The notes below the pieces were generated by a model, which was not told the origin of the DNA, did not search any database, and worked only from the letters and a program-made list of their open reading frames with translations. A stretch of 64,000 nt of DNA from CBFHMJ01 sp965656875 (GTDB lineage: Bacteria > Pseudomonadota > Gammaproteobacteria > Enterobacterales > Alteromonadaceae). The stretch lies in contig CBFHMJ010000028.1 of assembly GCA_965656875.1 (NCBI GenBank), positions 1 through 64,000 on the forward strand, read 5' to 3'. Numbering within the stretch: the stretch's first letter is position 1; every line of letters begins with the position of its first letter. A program made the position numbers and the translations under genes. Positions 9,708 to 19,018 of this stretch are shown in pieces.

Positions 9708-10445
9708 ATGCGGAATCAAGATCCTCCAGTTATCAACGTTAGTGCAGTGGATAAGCGTTATGGCGATAAATATGCGCTAAAAAACGTTTCTCTGAGTGTG
9801 AATAAAGGAGAAACCGTTGCACTGATCGGCCCGAATGGGGCAGGAAAAACAACCTTCATTGAAACCATTCTCAATCTGAAAGAGCCGGATGCCGGGGAAA
9901 TCAGCGTGTTTGGTATCGATATTTTGACTCACAGAAAACAACATCTGGCACGGGTCGGTGCTCACCTTCAGGAAGTACGTTTATTTCCGAAGATCACGCC
10001 GAGAGACCTGATGACGTTTTTCTGTTCGCTGTATGACAAAACCGCTGACATAGATGATTTGATCGAGTCGCTGGCACTGACGGGTTTCATGGATAAAACA
10101 ATTGGTCAGTTATCTGGAGGGATGCGACAGCGGGTATCTCTGGCGTTAGCACTGGTCAATGATCCGGAGCTGGTTTTGCTGGACGAACCGACAGTTGGGC
10201 TTGATCCGATAGCACGTCAGGATTTCTGGCAGTTGATTCAGCAATTACAACAAAGCGGGAAAACCATTCTGTTCTCCACGCATTACATGGAAGAAGCAAC
10301 AACCCTGGCGAACAAGCTGGTGATGATTCATTCAGGCGAAGTGGTTTTTCAGGGGCAGCCATCCGACGTGATTTTAAAAGCACAGGAAATCAATGGATCA
10401 CTGGATTTGGCTTACACCCACTATGTTCAAGCTGTTAACGGATGA
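9708..10445 (+). CDS. ABC-2 type exporter, ATP-binding subunit
   Basis: I start at the ATG at 9708 (AGGAG at 9693-9697); an upstream GTG at 9672 falls inside the terminator stem. Walker A is GPNGAGKTT, the ABC signature LSGGMRQRV, Walker B LVLLDEPTVG with the catalytic Glu, and the H-loop FSTHYMEEA. The C-terminal part resembles the CcmA/NatA class that pairs with ABC-2 permeases. It overlaps the next gene by ATGA. In this operon it most likely powers export of, or immunity to, the modified peptide. Confidence 0.93.
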   Translation: MRNQDPPVINVSAVDKRYGDKYALKNVSLSVNKGETVALIGPNGAGKTTFIETILNLKEPDAGEISVFGIDILTHRKQHLARVGAHLQEVRLFPKITPRDLMTFFCSLYDKTADIDDLIESLALTGFMDKTIGQLSGGMRQRVSLALALVNDPELVLLDEPTVGLDPIARQDFWQLIQQLQQSGKTILFSTHYMEEATTLANKLVMIHSGEVVFQGQPSDVILKAQEINGSLDLAYTHYVQAVNG

Positions 10446-11206
10446 GAATGATGCTATCGAAAAAATTCAGAGCTTATCTAACCCTCGATTCAAAAGTTTA
10501 CTTCCAGGAACCTATGGTTATTTTCTTCGCGCTGATTTTTCCTGCGGGAATGTATACGGCGTTCGGGTTTCTGTTTGGTGGCGCAACGTATGGTGCCGCT
10601 GATACCAGTTATTACGATGAATACACCGCCAGCTTTTTCGGCATTATCCTGTTAAATACGGCGCTTTTTAATATTTCGCCTTCTCTGGTGGTATATAAAG
10701 AACTGGGCTTTTTCCGTCGCCTGATGGTGACGCCATTGAGTATCAACTCCATCGTGTTTTCTACCATCGTGAAAGCCTTCATTATTTTTATTCTCGGCAT
10801 GGTGGAAGTCTTGTTTATCGGTTGGCTGATGTTTGACCGACTTTTACCGCCGTTCCCCCTGCAACTTCTGGCGGGGCTGATGATTTGTGCGTTATGCCTG
10901 TTTGCCTTTGGTTTTATGCTGGGCAGCCTGTTTAACCGTTCCAACTCTGCATTTTCTGCCAGCGTACTTATTTTTCAGCCGATGTTGTTTATGTCCGGCG
11001 CGTCCATTCCGCTGGATACGTTTAACACGGTTTTCCAGCTAATTGCTCACATCGTTCCCATGTATTACGTAGTGGATATTCTGCGCCTGTCCTGGGCGGG
11101 GGAGTTATTCACCGCTCAAGCAATGATCTCGGTATTGGTTGCCTGTGTACTTGCGGTGATTTGTATTGTGATATCCAACAAAACATTCGAAAAATCAGCG
11201 ATCTGA
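10442..11206 (+). CDS. ABC-2 type exporter, permease subunit
   Basis: A 254-residue membrane protein of the ABC2_membrane family with six predicted helices: PMVIFFALIFPAGMYTAFGFLF, a segment around TASFFGIILLNTALF, then IVKAFIIFILGMVEVLFIGWL, LLAGLMICALCLFAFGFMLG, ILIFQPMLFMSGASIPL (the conserved ABC-2 region before the last loop) and ISVLVACVLAVICIVI. It is translationally coupled to the ATPase. It is one of two export systems in the cluster; the MacB-like system at 21.5-25.7 kb is the other. Confidence 0.9.
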   Translation: MRMMLSKKFRAYLTLDSKVYFQEPMVIFFALIFPAGMYTAFGFLFGGATYGAADTSYYDEYTASFFGIILLNTALFNISPSLVVYKELGFFRRLMVTPLSINSIVFSTIVKAFIIFILGMVEVLFIGWLMFDRLLPPFPLQLLAGLMICALCLFAFGFMLGSLFNRSNSAFSASVLIFQPMLFMSGASIPLDTFNTVFQLIAHIVPMYYVVDILRLSWAGELFTAQAMISVLVACVLAVICIVISNKTFEKSAI

Positions 11207-11253
11207 TAAGCATTTTCGTCAGCCATTTCCGTCTGTAAAGAGGACGAATATTT

Positions 11254-13965
11254 ATGACAAATAACAAACACAGACCACAGCTGAATGCAGAGTTAACGGC
11301 ACAGGGATTTGTGCTCCATCCTAATTACATCATTCGGGTATGTGGTGAGCCTGCCGATTTGGTGCAGCACACGACAAACGGTGCCGTCAGTGAACATCTG
11401 GCTGCTATCACTGCACGATCAAACTGGATTGAAGGAAATAAGAGCGACTATTGCCAGATTATTGAAGGCAAAATTCCTGGATTAGACGACAAAACCCGCT
11501 CTAATCAATTGTTGAAACTCAAACGCAATATTTTTAATGGCCGTCAGGTTAATCCGGATTTAATGAAGGCAGTCCAGGATTCGTTCAGCAGGGATGAGTT
11601 TGCCAAAGTGAGTAAAATTGCCGCCAGCGTCAATCAGTTGTTGCATGACAAACAACGGTTAGCTGAGGTGTATCAGCAGGAAATGCAGACAACATCAGCA
11701 CACCTGGCAGCGCTGTGGCAGCGGCCCAATTTACAACATGCACTGAGTTACACCAATGCCCGTTTATTCATGGACGTGGCAGGCTTGTATAACAATCCGA
11801 ATAAAAAGATTAAACCAAAAAAACGGCGGCAGCTCGAAGCCGGGCTACTGCGTTATGCGTCCCGGGCATCGTTAAAAACCAGCCCGTTATCCACATTCAC
11901 ACCGGTATTTGTTGGTCAATGGCAAGCTGAAGGTGCAGACAATCAGATTGAATTCAGTGGTGAGTTGGATAACCGAACAGAGATCAAATCCGGGCTTATC
12001 CAGGCGATTCTCGACACGTTGCTGACGCGATACGACACAGTTAAACATGCATTTCCTTTGCGTCTGAATACCTCATTGCAACTGGTGGAACAAACCTTAT
12101 TGCTGAAACAACAAACCCCGGGGCCGAGTGTGAACGGGCGAGTCTGGGGTTCGGGCGAAAATGCGGTGCAGTTCAAACTGAATCAGGTTATTCACTGTAT
12201 TCTGGTGGCTTTTCAGCGGTTACAACAACCCTCGGCAACGGTTGCTGAACTGATTGCATCGGTTAAAGCCATTGCCCCGAAACTGGATGACGCTTTTATT
12301 GATAAAGCGATCAGTCAGCTGTTTTCCATGCAGGTGTTTGTGGCTGAGAGTGGCTTCTACGGCCAAATTGAACTGATGGACTGGGCCGAACAAGTGCTGG
12401 CACAAGCCGGTGAGCATATTCCTGCTGATGCACTGGCAGCATTACAAGCGTTGAAGGAACAACTGGCGAGCTTTCCAACGCAAGCACCAACCACAAGATT
12501 ACAAACGGGTGACGCTGTGAATGAAACGGTGTCGGCGTTGGCTGATGCACTGGATGCTAAACCTGATCCGGAACTGGCATCACCAGCCTTTTTTGAAAAC
12601 AGTTACCTGACACAACCGGATATGACGCTGGCTCCGTCCGTGATGGCGTCCTATCTGGACGATATTGCGATACTGACCGAACTGTCGCCTTTCTTTGATG
12701 TGCAGCAACTGGCACAAACCAATGCTGCTGACTTTTTTCTGGATCGCTTTGGCGCTGACGGGGTGTGCGACAAACCGGTTGATTTTATCAATGATTTTGC
12801 AGCCATTTATGGTGTGGGTTTGCCCGGATTCGTGCCGGATGCAGAAAAGCTATCACCTCGCAGTGATGCGACCAATGCGTTCAGAGAGGCAATCGGCGCA
12901 TTTACTCGTTTTCTGCTGGATGAGGTCTTCAGTGCTGATGATGAGGTGGCGTTAGATGCTGACAAGATGAGAACTTTCATCGACAGCCTGCCAGAATCGA
13001 TTCGTCAGCGGGGCGTTTCTCACAGTTTCCTCGGCCAGGTTGCGGGTGAAGGAGCCGATCAGCGTTTTGTCATCAACCAGGTATTTAGCGGGCAGTCCGG
13101 GCTGTTATCGCGTTTTTTAGAAGTACTGGATAACGATCAGCTTGGCGATATTCGTGATTACATTCGTGATATCAGTCGCGACGGTGATTATGCGGAAATC
13201 AGCGGCTTATTTGGTTTTAACGCCAACAAACATCCCAGAATGGCAGATAAAGAACTGCATATTCCGCCGTTTCCTGGCAACTGGCAGGACGTCGAAACCC
13301 TGGACCCATCATCAATGACGCTGGTGTACGACAAAGCAACCCATAAAGTATTTTTCAAACAGGCTAATGGTCAATTACTGGACTGCTTTTATCACGGCTT
13401 CCTGATGCCATTGTTATTACCTAACTTCCATCGGATTCTCGCCTTACTTGGCATGAACGGCGTATTGATTTATGTGCTGCCGATTTTGCGCAGTGGTCGT
13501 TTCAGCGCTCGGGATGAGATCGGTTTTATTCCTCGCGTTCGGCTTGGCAATGTCGTGCTGATTCGTCAGTCGTTCATGGTGCCTCGGGAGATGCTACCGG
13601 ATGTGAATTTATCTGAAGTGGAATTTTTTACTCAGATGCAGGCGTTCATCATTGAGCACAAGTTACCGATGCGTTGTTTTATCCGGGTGTCGCCGTTCGA
13701 TACCAATCCCGGCTCAGAAGAAAGCAAACTGGACTGGGCCGCTTTGGACTTTAAGAACATGAAACCCTTCTATATGGATTTCACCAATCCGCGGATGGTG
13801 CAACTGTTGTATATGTCGATGAGTCGCAATGATTACCCGATTGTACTGACAGAACCGTCACCGGATATTCAGCAACAGCAAGTGAACGTGGCGGGCGAGC
13901 CGCATGTTGCTGAATTGCAGTTTGAAATCACCAAAAAACCACTAACGGTAAACAAGGAGCGTTGA
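11254..13965 (+). CDS. Split LanB dehydratase, glutamylation protein (Lant_dehydr_N; thiopeptide B-protein type)
   Basis: A 903-residue protein matching the N-terminal glutamylation domain of class I lanthipeptide dehydratases, which uses glutamyl-tRNA to activate Ser/Thr side chains. Family-typical stretches are RASLKTSPLSTFTPVFVG (about residues 208-225) and, near the end, PRVRLGNVVLIRQSFMVPRE. It lacks the C-terminal SpaB_C elimination domain, which is encoded separately downstream as in thiopeptide and goadsporin clusters (TbtB/TbtC, GodF/GodG). It follows the exporter by 47 bp and is separated from the next gene by 1 bp. Expected product: dehydroalanines from the many core serines. The middle region (about residues 385-600) is poorly recognisable. 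Confidence 0.87.
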   Translation: MTNNKHRPQLNAELTAQGFVLHPNYIIRVCGEPADLVQHTTNGAVSEHLAAITARSNWIEGNKSDYCQIIEGKIPGLDDKTRSNQLLKLKRNIFNGRQVNPDLMKAVQDSFSRDEFAKVSKIAASVNQLLHDKQRLAEVYQQEMQTTSAHLAALWQRPNLQHALSYTNARLFMDVAGLYNNPNKKIKPKKRRQLEAGLLRYASRASLKTSPLSTFTPVFVGQWQAEGADNQIEFSGELDNRTEIKSGLIQAILDTLLTRYDTVKHAFPLRLNTSLQLVEQTLLLKQQTPGPSVNGRVWGSGENAVQFKLNQVIHCILVAFQRLQQPSATVAELIASVKAIAPKLDDAFIDKAISQLFSMQVFVAESGFYGQIELMDWAEQVLAQAGEHIPADALAALQALKEQLASFPTQAPTTRLQTGDAVNETVSALADALDAKPDPELASPAFFENSYLTQPDMTLAPSVMASYLDDIAILTELSPFFDVQQLAQTNAADFFLDRFGADGVCDKPVDFINDFAAIYGVGLPGFVPDAEKLSPRSDATNAFREAIGAFTRFLLDEVFSADDEVALDADKMRTFIDSLPESIRQRGVSHSFLGQVAGEGADQRFVINQVFSGQSGLLSRFLEVLDNDQLGDIRDYIRDISRDGDYAEISGLFGFNANKHPRMADKELHIPPFPGNWQDVETLDPSSMTLVYDKATHKVFFKQANGQLLDCFYHGFLMPLLLPNFHRILALLGMNGVLIYVLPILRSGRFSARDEIGFIPRVRLGNVVLIRQSFMVPREMLPDVNLSEVEFFTQMQAFIIEHKLPMRCFIRVSPFDTNPGSEESKLDWAALDFKNMKPFYMDFTNPRMVQLLYMSMSRNDYPIVLTEPSPDIQQQQVNVAGEPHVAELQFEITKKPLTVNKER

Positions 13966-13966
13966 T

Positions 13967-15139
13967 ATGTGGCATGTGATTCGAATTGCCTATTTTAGTC
14001 AGGATAAAACGCCGTTGTTGCTCGGGCCGGTAAAACAACTGGTGACGCGGTTACGTGAGCAATTTTCACTGCCGGTGTTTGTGACCAGTCACTGGAAATT
14101 TGGCCCTCATCTGGATCTCACGCTGAAGTGTGACCAGGGCATGTTTGACGATGCGGTATGGCCTGCGGCCAGCGATGTACTGGAACGCTGGCTGGCTGAA
14201 CATCCGTCTGATGTGGTGCTGAATCCGGCGGAATATGAGCGTTTGTCGTATCAACTGGCGATGAGTGAACTGGAGCCACCACCTTATTTACCGTTACTGG
14301 AAAACAACTCGGTGACGCGGGCCGATTATCAGCGAAGCAAAGCGATTAATGTTGATGCGTTTCATGATACCCGGGAGATGTTTCTGGTTGGCAGTATGCC
14401 AGTGATTTTTCAGCTTCTGGCTTTACGGCAACAGTCTTCAGATCAGTTCTTTACCACGCTGATTTTGATGATGGCAGCAGTTGCAGCCCGGTTTGGTAAA
14501 AAGGGTATCGCCAGAGGCTATGTTTCATTTCGTTCCCATGCAGAGTTCTTTTTTGAGAATTTTGATAAAACGGGTCAGATGCGTCAGCGCTTTGAGTTGC
14601 TGGACCAGAAATTTGCGCAAGAACTGGATGCGAACCTTGAAGCGGCGGCTGATGGTTTAGCCGATAAACTGGCGGTCAGCCCGGCGGTAAAAGCAATTAT
14701 GACCGACTGGGAGCAGGTGGTTGCAAAGACCTACGCCGCGAATCAGGAAGTTGTCACCACTCACTACGATCAGATTATTCAGGCTGAAGAAGCCCGTTCA
14801 ACCACAGAGCAGAACTTTGGTGAGCTGGCAGAGCAAATCAGTGAAGCGTTGCCGGATGATGTGCAAAAGCCGGGGCGTGATTTCAACACGGGGAAAGTGG
14901 TTAAAAAAGCGATGGAACATCAGGCTGGACGTAATTTATTTCGTTCAGTCCACTTCATCAGTTACCGCACCACGGTCAATTACTTCTATGTGCTGTTACC
15001 TGTACTGGATATCTCACCGGTTCAGAAATTCTCTTTATGCCATTTGCTGGCGAATGCGGTTGAACGTGTTTATCAGGTGAACTGGCAACGAGTGATTCCC
15101 AATACCGACGGTGAAGTGTCAGGAGGTGAACATGCATGA
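13967..15139 (+). CDS. Thiopeptide-type SpaB_C/Lant_dehydr_C-like protein (elimination-type candidate)
   Basis: A 390-residue protein one base after the glutamylation protein. The N-terminus (MWHVIRIAYFSQDKTPLLLG...VTSHWKFGPHLDLTL) matches the start of the SpaB_C/thiopeptide-type family, whose usual signature is RYWxGGPHxRxR; here it is degenerate (SHWKFGPHLDL). The family either eliminates glutamate from activated Ser/Thr (TbtC, LanB C-domain) or, in its TclM/TbtD branch, joins two dehydroalanines into a pyridine. A second, more canonical member lies at 20521. Which does what cannot be decided by eye. Adjacency to the glutamylation protein favours the elimination role here. The C-terminal third contains a conserved-looking segment, GRNLFRSVHFISYRTTVNYF. 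Confidence 0.78.
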   Translation: MWHVIRIAYFSQDKTPLLLGPVKQLVTRLREQFSLPVFVTSHWKFGPHLDLTLKCDQGMFDDAVWPAASDVLERWLAEHPSDVVLNPAEYERLSYQLAMSELEPPPYLPLLENNSVTRADYQRSKAINVDAFHDTREMFLVGSMPVIFQLLALRQQSSDQFFTTLILMMAAVAARFGKKGIARGYVSFRSHAEFFFENFDKTGQMRQRFELLDQKFAQELDANLEAAADGLADKLAVSPAVKAIMTDWEQVVAKTYAANQEVVTTHYDQIIQAEEARSTTEQNFGELAEQISEALPDDVQKPGRDFNTGKVVKKAMEHQAGRNLFRSVHFISYRTTVNYFYVLLPVLDISPVQKFSLCHLLANAVERVYQVNWQRVIPNTDGEVSGGEHA

Positions 15140-16991
15140 TGTGATGGCAGAGAATCGTCGTCTCAAAGGCTATGTTTTCTTCAATAAAGTGGAAGGCGGC
15201 GTTTATTTCCAAGGGCAATCCGGCGGCTTTATTCTTAAAGGCGAAGGGATTTATCCGCTGGTTGCACGACTGATCAGCTTTATTGATGCGGGATTCAGGT
15301 TCAGCGATATCAAACAAAAACTACCGGAGAAGCTTCAGGCGTTTTTTCAGCATCTGGTGACGCAACTGGCTGAACACGACATGCTGGCTCCCCGATTTAC
15401 TGACCCGGTTTTTGCTGACTTATTGCCTGCCAGCTGGCTGGCTTTTCAGCCATTGTATGACTTTGTGCAATGGATGCAGGAAACCAGCGACGACTTTCTC
15501 AATAAACTGACCGCCTGGCAGCAACAACGTCTGGTACTGGTGGGGAATGGCTATGGTTTGAAATCAGCGATTGACGGACTGGCATGCACGGGTATTCGTG
15601 AACTGTCCGTCCTGTTTATTGACGATGAACATCAGCAAGTGTCAGTCGCAGAAGTATCTGAACGACTCAACTTTTACGAGGCTCAGTTACCGGGATTTTC
15701 TTCGTCTGTAGCCAGTTATCCGACCGTTAGTGTTGCTGATGTACAGGCATTTGACGGGCTTTTATGGATTCACACCGATTTTTCGACAGAAAGCGCTGAA
15801 TTTGACGGCATGGCGGTTAATGCGGGGATGCTGGCCGGACAGTTACTGGTGTCACCCGTGACTTCAGTTAGTGATGCGTCTGCACGGGATGTAACAGAGC
15901 AATTAAACCGGGTTAATGAAGGTACTGATCTGAGCTGGCCATTGGCGGCGTATTCATTATCCGGCAGCGTAGCTGCACTGAATCTGCTCAAGGCGTTTTT
16001 CGCGATTGACCAGGACACGATTGCTAATTACGTGTATCGAGTATCGCCGTTTCTGGAAGTTGTTCGTCATCCGGTGATCCCACTGCCGCAATCGATGGGT
16101 TACTCATTGACTGAGGCGTTGGAATTACCTGATTTTCAGGCGGAATTCGAAATGCCGGAAGACCGTGAACTGGCACAATATGAGCGGGTGAAACTGGCGT
16201 TGACGCCCTGGTTAGACCCATTAACTGGCTGGCTGGATGAATCGGTTGCTGCTGACATTAAGCAGGTGCCGTTATTTCATGGCGCGTTCGAGGTGCGGTT
16301 TCCTCAATCGTCTTATCTGGACAAGCGACTGGTGTTGACCGTCGGTCTGGATGCGCCTTCTGCCGGACTGCGGGCAATCAGTGCGGCGATGTGTCAGCGT
16401 ATGGCGGGTTTATGTGGTGTGCCTGAATCCTCTGTTGTAGTCGCATTTGATGAAGACAACTTTGTTCGTCAGTCAGTGGCCAGTGGTTTGATATCGTCAG
16501 CCGAAATAGTGGCTGATATGACCGGATTTGCGGTGAACCTCAACACGATTGACGATGAAGAAAGCCAGTTGTTGAGTCGATTTTTATATTCAGCGGGTGT
16601 TTCAGCGACTGATCTGACGTTGTACTGGCATCCTCAGCAGGCGGTTTATCTGGCGCAGCTAAATGACGTACAGGCGTTCGCTGGTACGGCGTTGCAGGCG
16701 ATACGAGCGTGTCTGGCGGATGCGTATCTTAATGTGCAATTTCCAACGCGAAATCGAGTCAGCCATGAAAGTCAGCTTGTTATTCATTCGGTGGAACAGC
16801 CTGTTGACCACTCAGGCCAGTTGTTGGCGCAGTGCATGCAGCGGGATCAACACACAGCCCGGTTACATCCGTCTGTCAGGATTGAGCCGATTGCATCGTC
16901 GCTTAAAGAACATGAGATTTATGTCGGCTATGTGACGCTGGTGGAAACGACTCATTCAACAACCGATGTTGTGGTGGAGGATAGCCTGTGA
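15132..16991 (+). CDS. Ocin-ThiF-like F protein with leader-binding RRE
   Basis: The ATG at 15132 is preceded by AGGAGGTG with 4-5-nt spacing, which decides the start over an upstream in-frame GTG at 15111; it overlaps the previous gene by 8 nt. The 619-residue protein starts with a winged-helix-like region (RRLKGYVFFNKVEGGVYFQG to about residue 90) of the RiPP-recognition-element kind. An E1/ThiF-type Rossmann region follows, with a degenerate nucleotide-binding loop (LVLVGNGYGLKSAIDGL). In thiopeptide and heterocycloanthracin systems such F proteins bind the precursor leader and present it to the YcaO enzyme, which is the next gene (4-nt overlap). No ThiF-type catalytic or Zn-binding cysteines stand out, in line with a non-catalytic scaffold. 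Confidence 0.82.
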   Translation: MHDVMAENRRLKGYVFFNKVEGGVYFQGQSGGFILKGEGIYPLVARLISFIDAGFRFSDIKQKLPEKLQAFFQHLVTQLAEHDMLAPRFTDPVFADLLPASWLAFQPLYDFVQWMQETSDDFLNKLTAWQQQRLVLVGNGYGLKSAIDGLACTGIRELSVLFIDDEHQQVSVAEVSERLNFYEAQLPGFSSSVASYPTVSVADVQAFDGLLWIHTDFSTESAEFDGMAVNAGMLAGQLLVSPVTSVSDASARDVTEQLNRVNEGTDLSWPLAAYSLSGSVAALNLLKAFFAIDQDTIANYVYRVSPFLEVVRHPVIPLPQSMGYSLTEALELPDFQAEFEMPEDRELAQYERVKLALTPWLDPLTGWLDESVAADIKQVPLFHGAFEVRFPQSSYLDKRLVLTVGLDAPSAGLRAISAAMCQRMAGLCGVPESSVVVAFDEDNFVRQSVASGLISSAEIVADMTGFAVNLNTIDDEESQLLSRFLYSAGVSATDLTLYWHPQQAVYLAQLNDVQAFAGTALQAIRACLADAYLNVQFPTRNRVSHESQLVIHSVEQPVDHSGQLLAQCMQRDQHTARLHPSVRIEPIASSLKEHEIYVGYVTLVETTHSTTDVVVEDSL

Positions 16992-19006
16992 GCCAAACAC
17001 CACCCGCAATTCGATTGCTACATGATGGTAGTAGCCTGGCGTCTGCGCTGGCCCGAACGTTGGAAGGCCATTATTCCGTCGCGCTTACCGACAAGCATCA
17101 TATTCCTGAACGAGCTAATGATGAACGTTGGCTGGTGGTTGCCAGTCTTCGCGATCATCATTGGCTGGAAGCGACATTTCGCCAGGCGAGAGAGCTTGGC
17201 GTTTCCTTGTTGTTACTGGGGCTTGAACCGGGTTTTATCTGGCTTGGGCCTTATCTGTTACCAACAGACAGTGGTTGTTATCGATGCCTGCGTTTATGGG
17301 CGCATAGTAATAATCATGAGCCGACACACTGGTCACGGATGGCGAACGATCCGCAAACACGCAGGGATGATTTGCCCGGTATGATACCGCCTGCGGTTGA
17401 ACAGATGCTGACTGCTTTGCTGTGTCACTTGCTTGACGATCAACTGCTTCTGGCTGAAGGCGCTTTAAACCCGGCTAAAGGCTCTAACACTATCATTCGT
17501 CTTGATACGACAAATAGTCGAATATCTCGTCATCACTTTTTGCCAGTTCATGACTGTGACATCTGTGGCAATCTGGCGGAAAACAACGCAGATTCAGCAC
17601 GAATTACGTTGAAAAGCCGCCCTAAAGCGGTCGATTCAGACAGTCGGGTTGCTAATCCCCGGCTGGCGCTGGATAGCCTGAAACAGCATTTTCTCGACAG
17701 ACATGTCGGCCTGGTCCGCCATGTGTTTCATAGTCTGTCGTCCAATCTGATGCCGATGTTTTCGGCTGAAATGCCCATCATGTATACCAGTGAAGTCGAA
17801 AGTGGTTATGGACGAAGCGAAACCCGACATCATGCTGAACTGGTCGCCATTCTTGAAACCCTTGAACGTTATGCCGGTCATTCGCCGAAAGGCCAGCGAA
17901 CGACGGTTCGTGCCAGTTACCGGGCATTACAGCAAGATAGTGACAAGCATGTTATCGATCCGAGACGATTGATTCTGCATGGTGAACAACGGGAACAGTC
18001 GCCTGAATTCAGAATGCATCCGTACAGTGATGACCTGGAATTCAACTGGGTCTGGTGTCACGCCTTGCTGGCCGATAAACCGATTTTGATACCAGAACAA
18101 TCGATTTTTTATTACTTGCTGAACCAGGCTGATGTGCCGTTAAATCGTTTCATATATGAGACTTCTAACGGGTGTGCATTAGGCGGTGCGCTGGAAGAAG
18201 CCATTTTTTATGGCTTATTGGAGTTAGTGGAACGGGACGCATATCTCACCACCTGGTATGGTCGATTCACGCCGCGTGAGATCGATTTACATCAGATCGA
18301 CGATCAGCGAATTCAGGCGTTGATTCACCGGGTAGAAGCACAAAACCTGAGACTGCATGCATTTGATATGCGAGTTGGTATCGATGTGCCGGTGGTCTGG
18401 TGCATGATTGTCGATGATGCAGACGATGCGCCGGTGAAGTCTTATTGTGCTGCCGGCGCGCATCTGGTGCCAGAAAATGCAATTTACAGTGGCTTGATTG
18501 AAGTGACGACATCCATGGGGGTTTATCAGGAGTCGATGCCGCCATTAAAAGACAAAGCCCTGGAAATGTTGGCTGACGACGACAAAGTGACAGACATGCA
18601 TGATCATGTCTTGCTTTACAGCCTGCCACAAAGCTGGGATCGGCTGAGTTTTCTGTTTGATGACCGACCTAAAGCCAGTTTGCAGGAACTTTATGGTAAC
18701 AGTCATCTGGATGCTGACGGCAAACCCGAGATTAACCGGGATGTGACGGAAGACCTCCGGCAATTAATGACCAAAGTCAGCGCTTATGCGGATGATGTGA
18801 TTGTGGCTGATTTAACCTTTGATGCCCTGAAAGCACATCAGTTGCATTGCGTTAAAGTGATTGCACCGGGTTTGATGCCTGTCACCTTTGGTCATCAATA
18901 TCGTCGGGTGTCGCTGGAGCGAATTAATCGCTATGCCGAATCCGCCGGGCTGGCGACCTTTGCCAGCGTCGATGATCTCAATCCTTTACCTCATAATTTT
19001 CCATAA
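16988..19006 (+). CDS. YcaO cyclodehydratase with fused N-terminal C-domain (azoline synthase)
   Basis: GTG start overlapping the F-protein stop. The N-terminal 200 residues are a TOMM C-like domain with a zinc-tetrathiolate set: Cys97 and Cys100 (SGCYRCLRLW), Cys190 and Cys193 (DCDICG). From about residue 225 on it is a YcaO domain. Recognisable parts are SGYGRSETRHHAELVAILETLERY, NGCALGGALEEAIFYGLLELVERDAYLTTW (shown in pieces: ATP-binding Glu-rich helix EEAIFYGLLELVERD) and a proline-rich C-terminus, NPLPHNFP. The Pro-rich tail is a known feature of azoline-forming YcaO enzymes. It uses ATP to cyclise core Cys (and perhaps Ser/Thr) onto the preceding carbonyl, giving thiazolines. It needs the upstream F protein for leader binding. 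Confidence is high. Confidence 0.92.
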   Translation: MSQTPPAIRLLHDGSSLASALARTLEGHYSVALTDKHHIPERANDERWLVVASLRDHHWLEATFRQARELGVSLLLLGLEPGFIWLGPYLLPTDSGCYRCLRLWAHSNNHEPTHWSRMANDPQTRRDDLPGMIPPAVEQMLTALLCHLLDDQLLLAEGALNPAKGSNTIIRLDTTNSRISRHHFLPVHDCDICGNLAENNADSARITLKSRPKAVDSDSRVANPRLALDSLKQHFLDRHVGLVRHVFHSLSSNLMPMFSAEMPIMYTSEVESGYGRSETRHHAELVAILETLERYAGHSPKGQRTTVRASYRALQQDSDKHVIDPRRLILHGEQREQSPEFRMHPYSDDLEFNWVWCHALLADKPILIPEQSIFYYLLNQADVPLNRFIYETSNGCALGGALEEAIFYGLLELVERDAYLTTWYGRFTPREIDLHQIDDQRIQALIHRVEAQNLRLHAFDMRVGIDVPVVWCMIVDDADDAPVKSYCAAGAHLVPENAIYSGLIEVTTSMGVYQESMPPLKDKALEMLADDDKVTDMHDHVLLYSLPQSWDRLSFLFDDRPKASLQELYGNSHLDADGKPEINRDVTEDLRQLMTKVSAYADDVIVADLTFDALKAHQLHCVKVIAPGLMPVTFGHQYRRVSLERINRYAESAGLATFASVDDLNPLPHNFP

Positions 19007-19018
19007 TCGGTGGCGCTT

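Noticed and set aside
9488..9742. Open frame of 84 codons overlapping the RiPP precursor
   Set aside because: Out-of-frame reading of the repetitive Cys/Ser codons; runs through the terminator.
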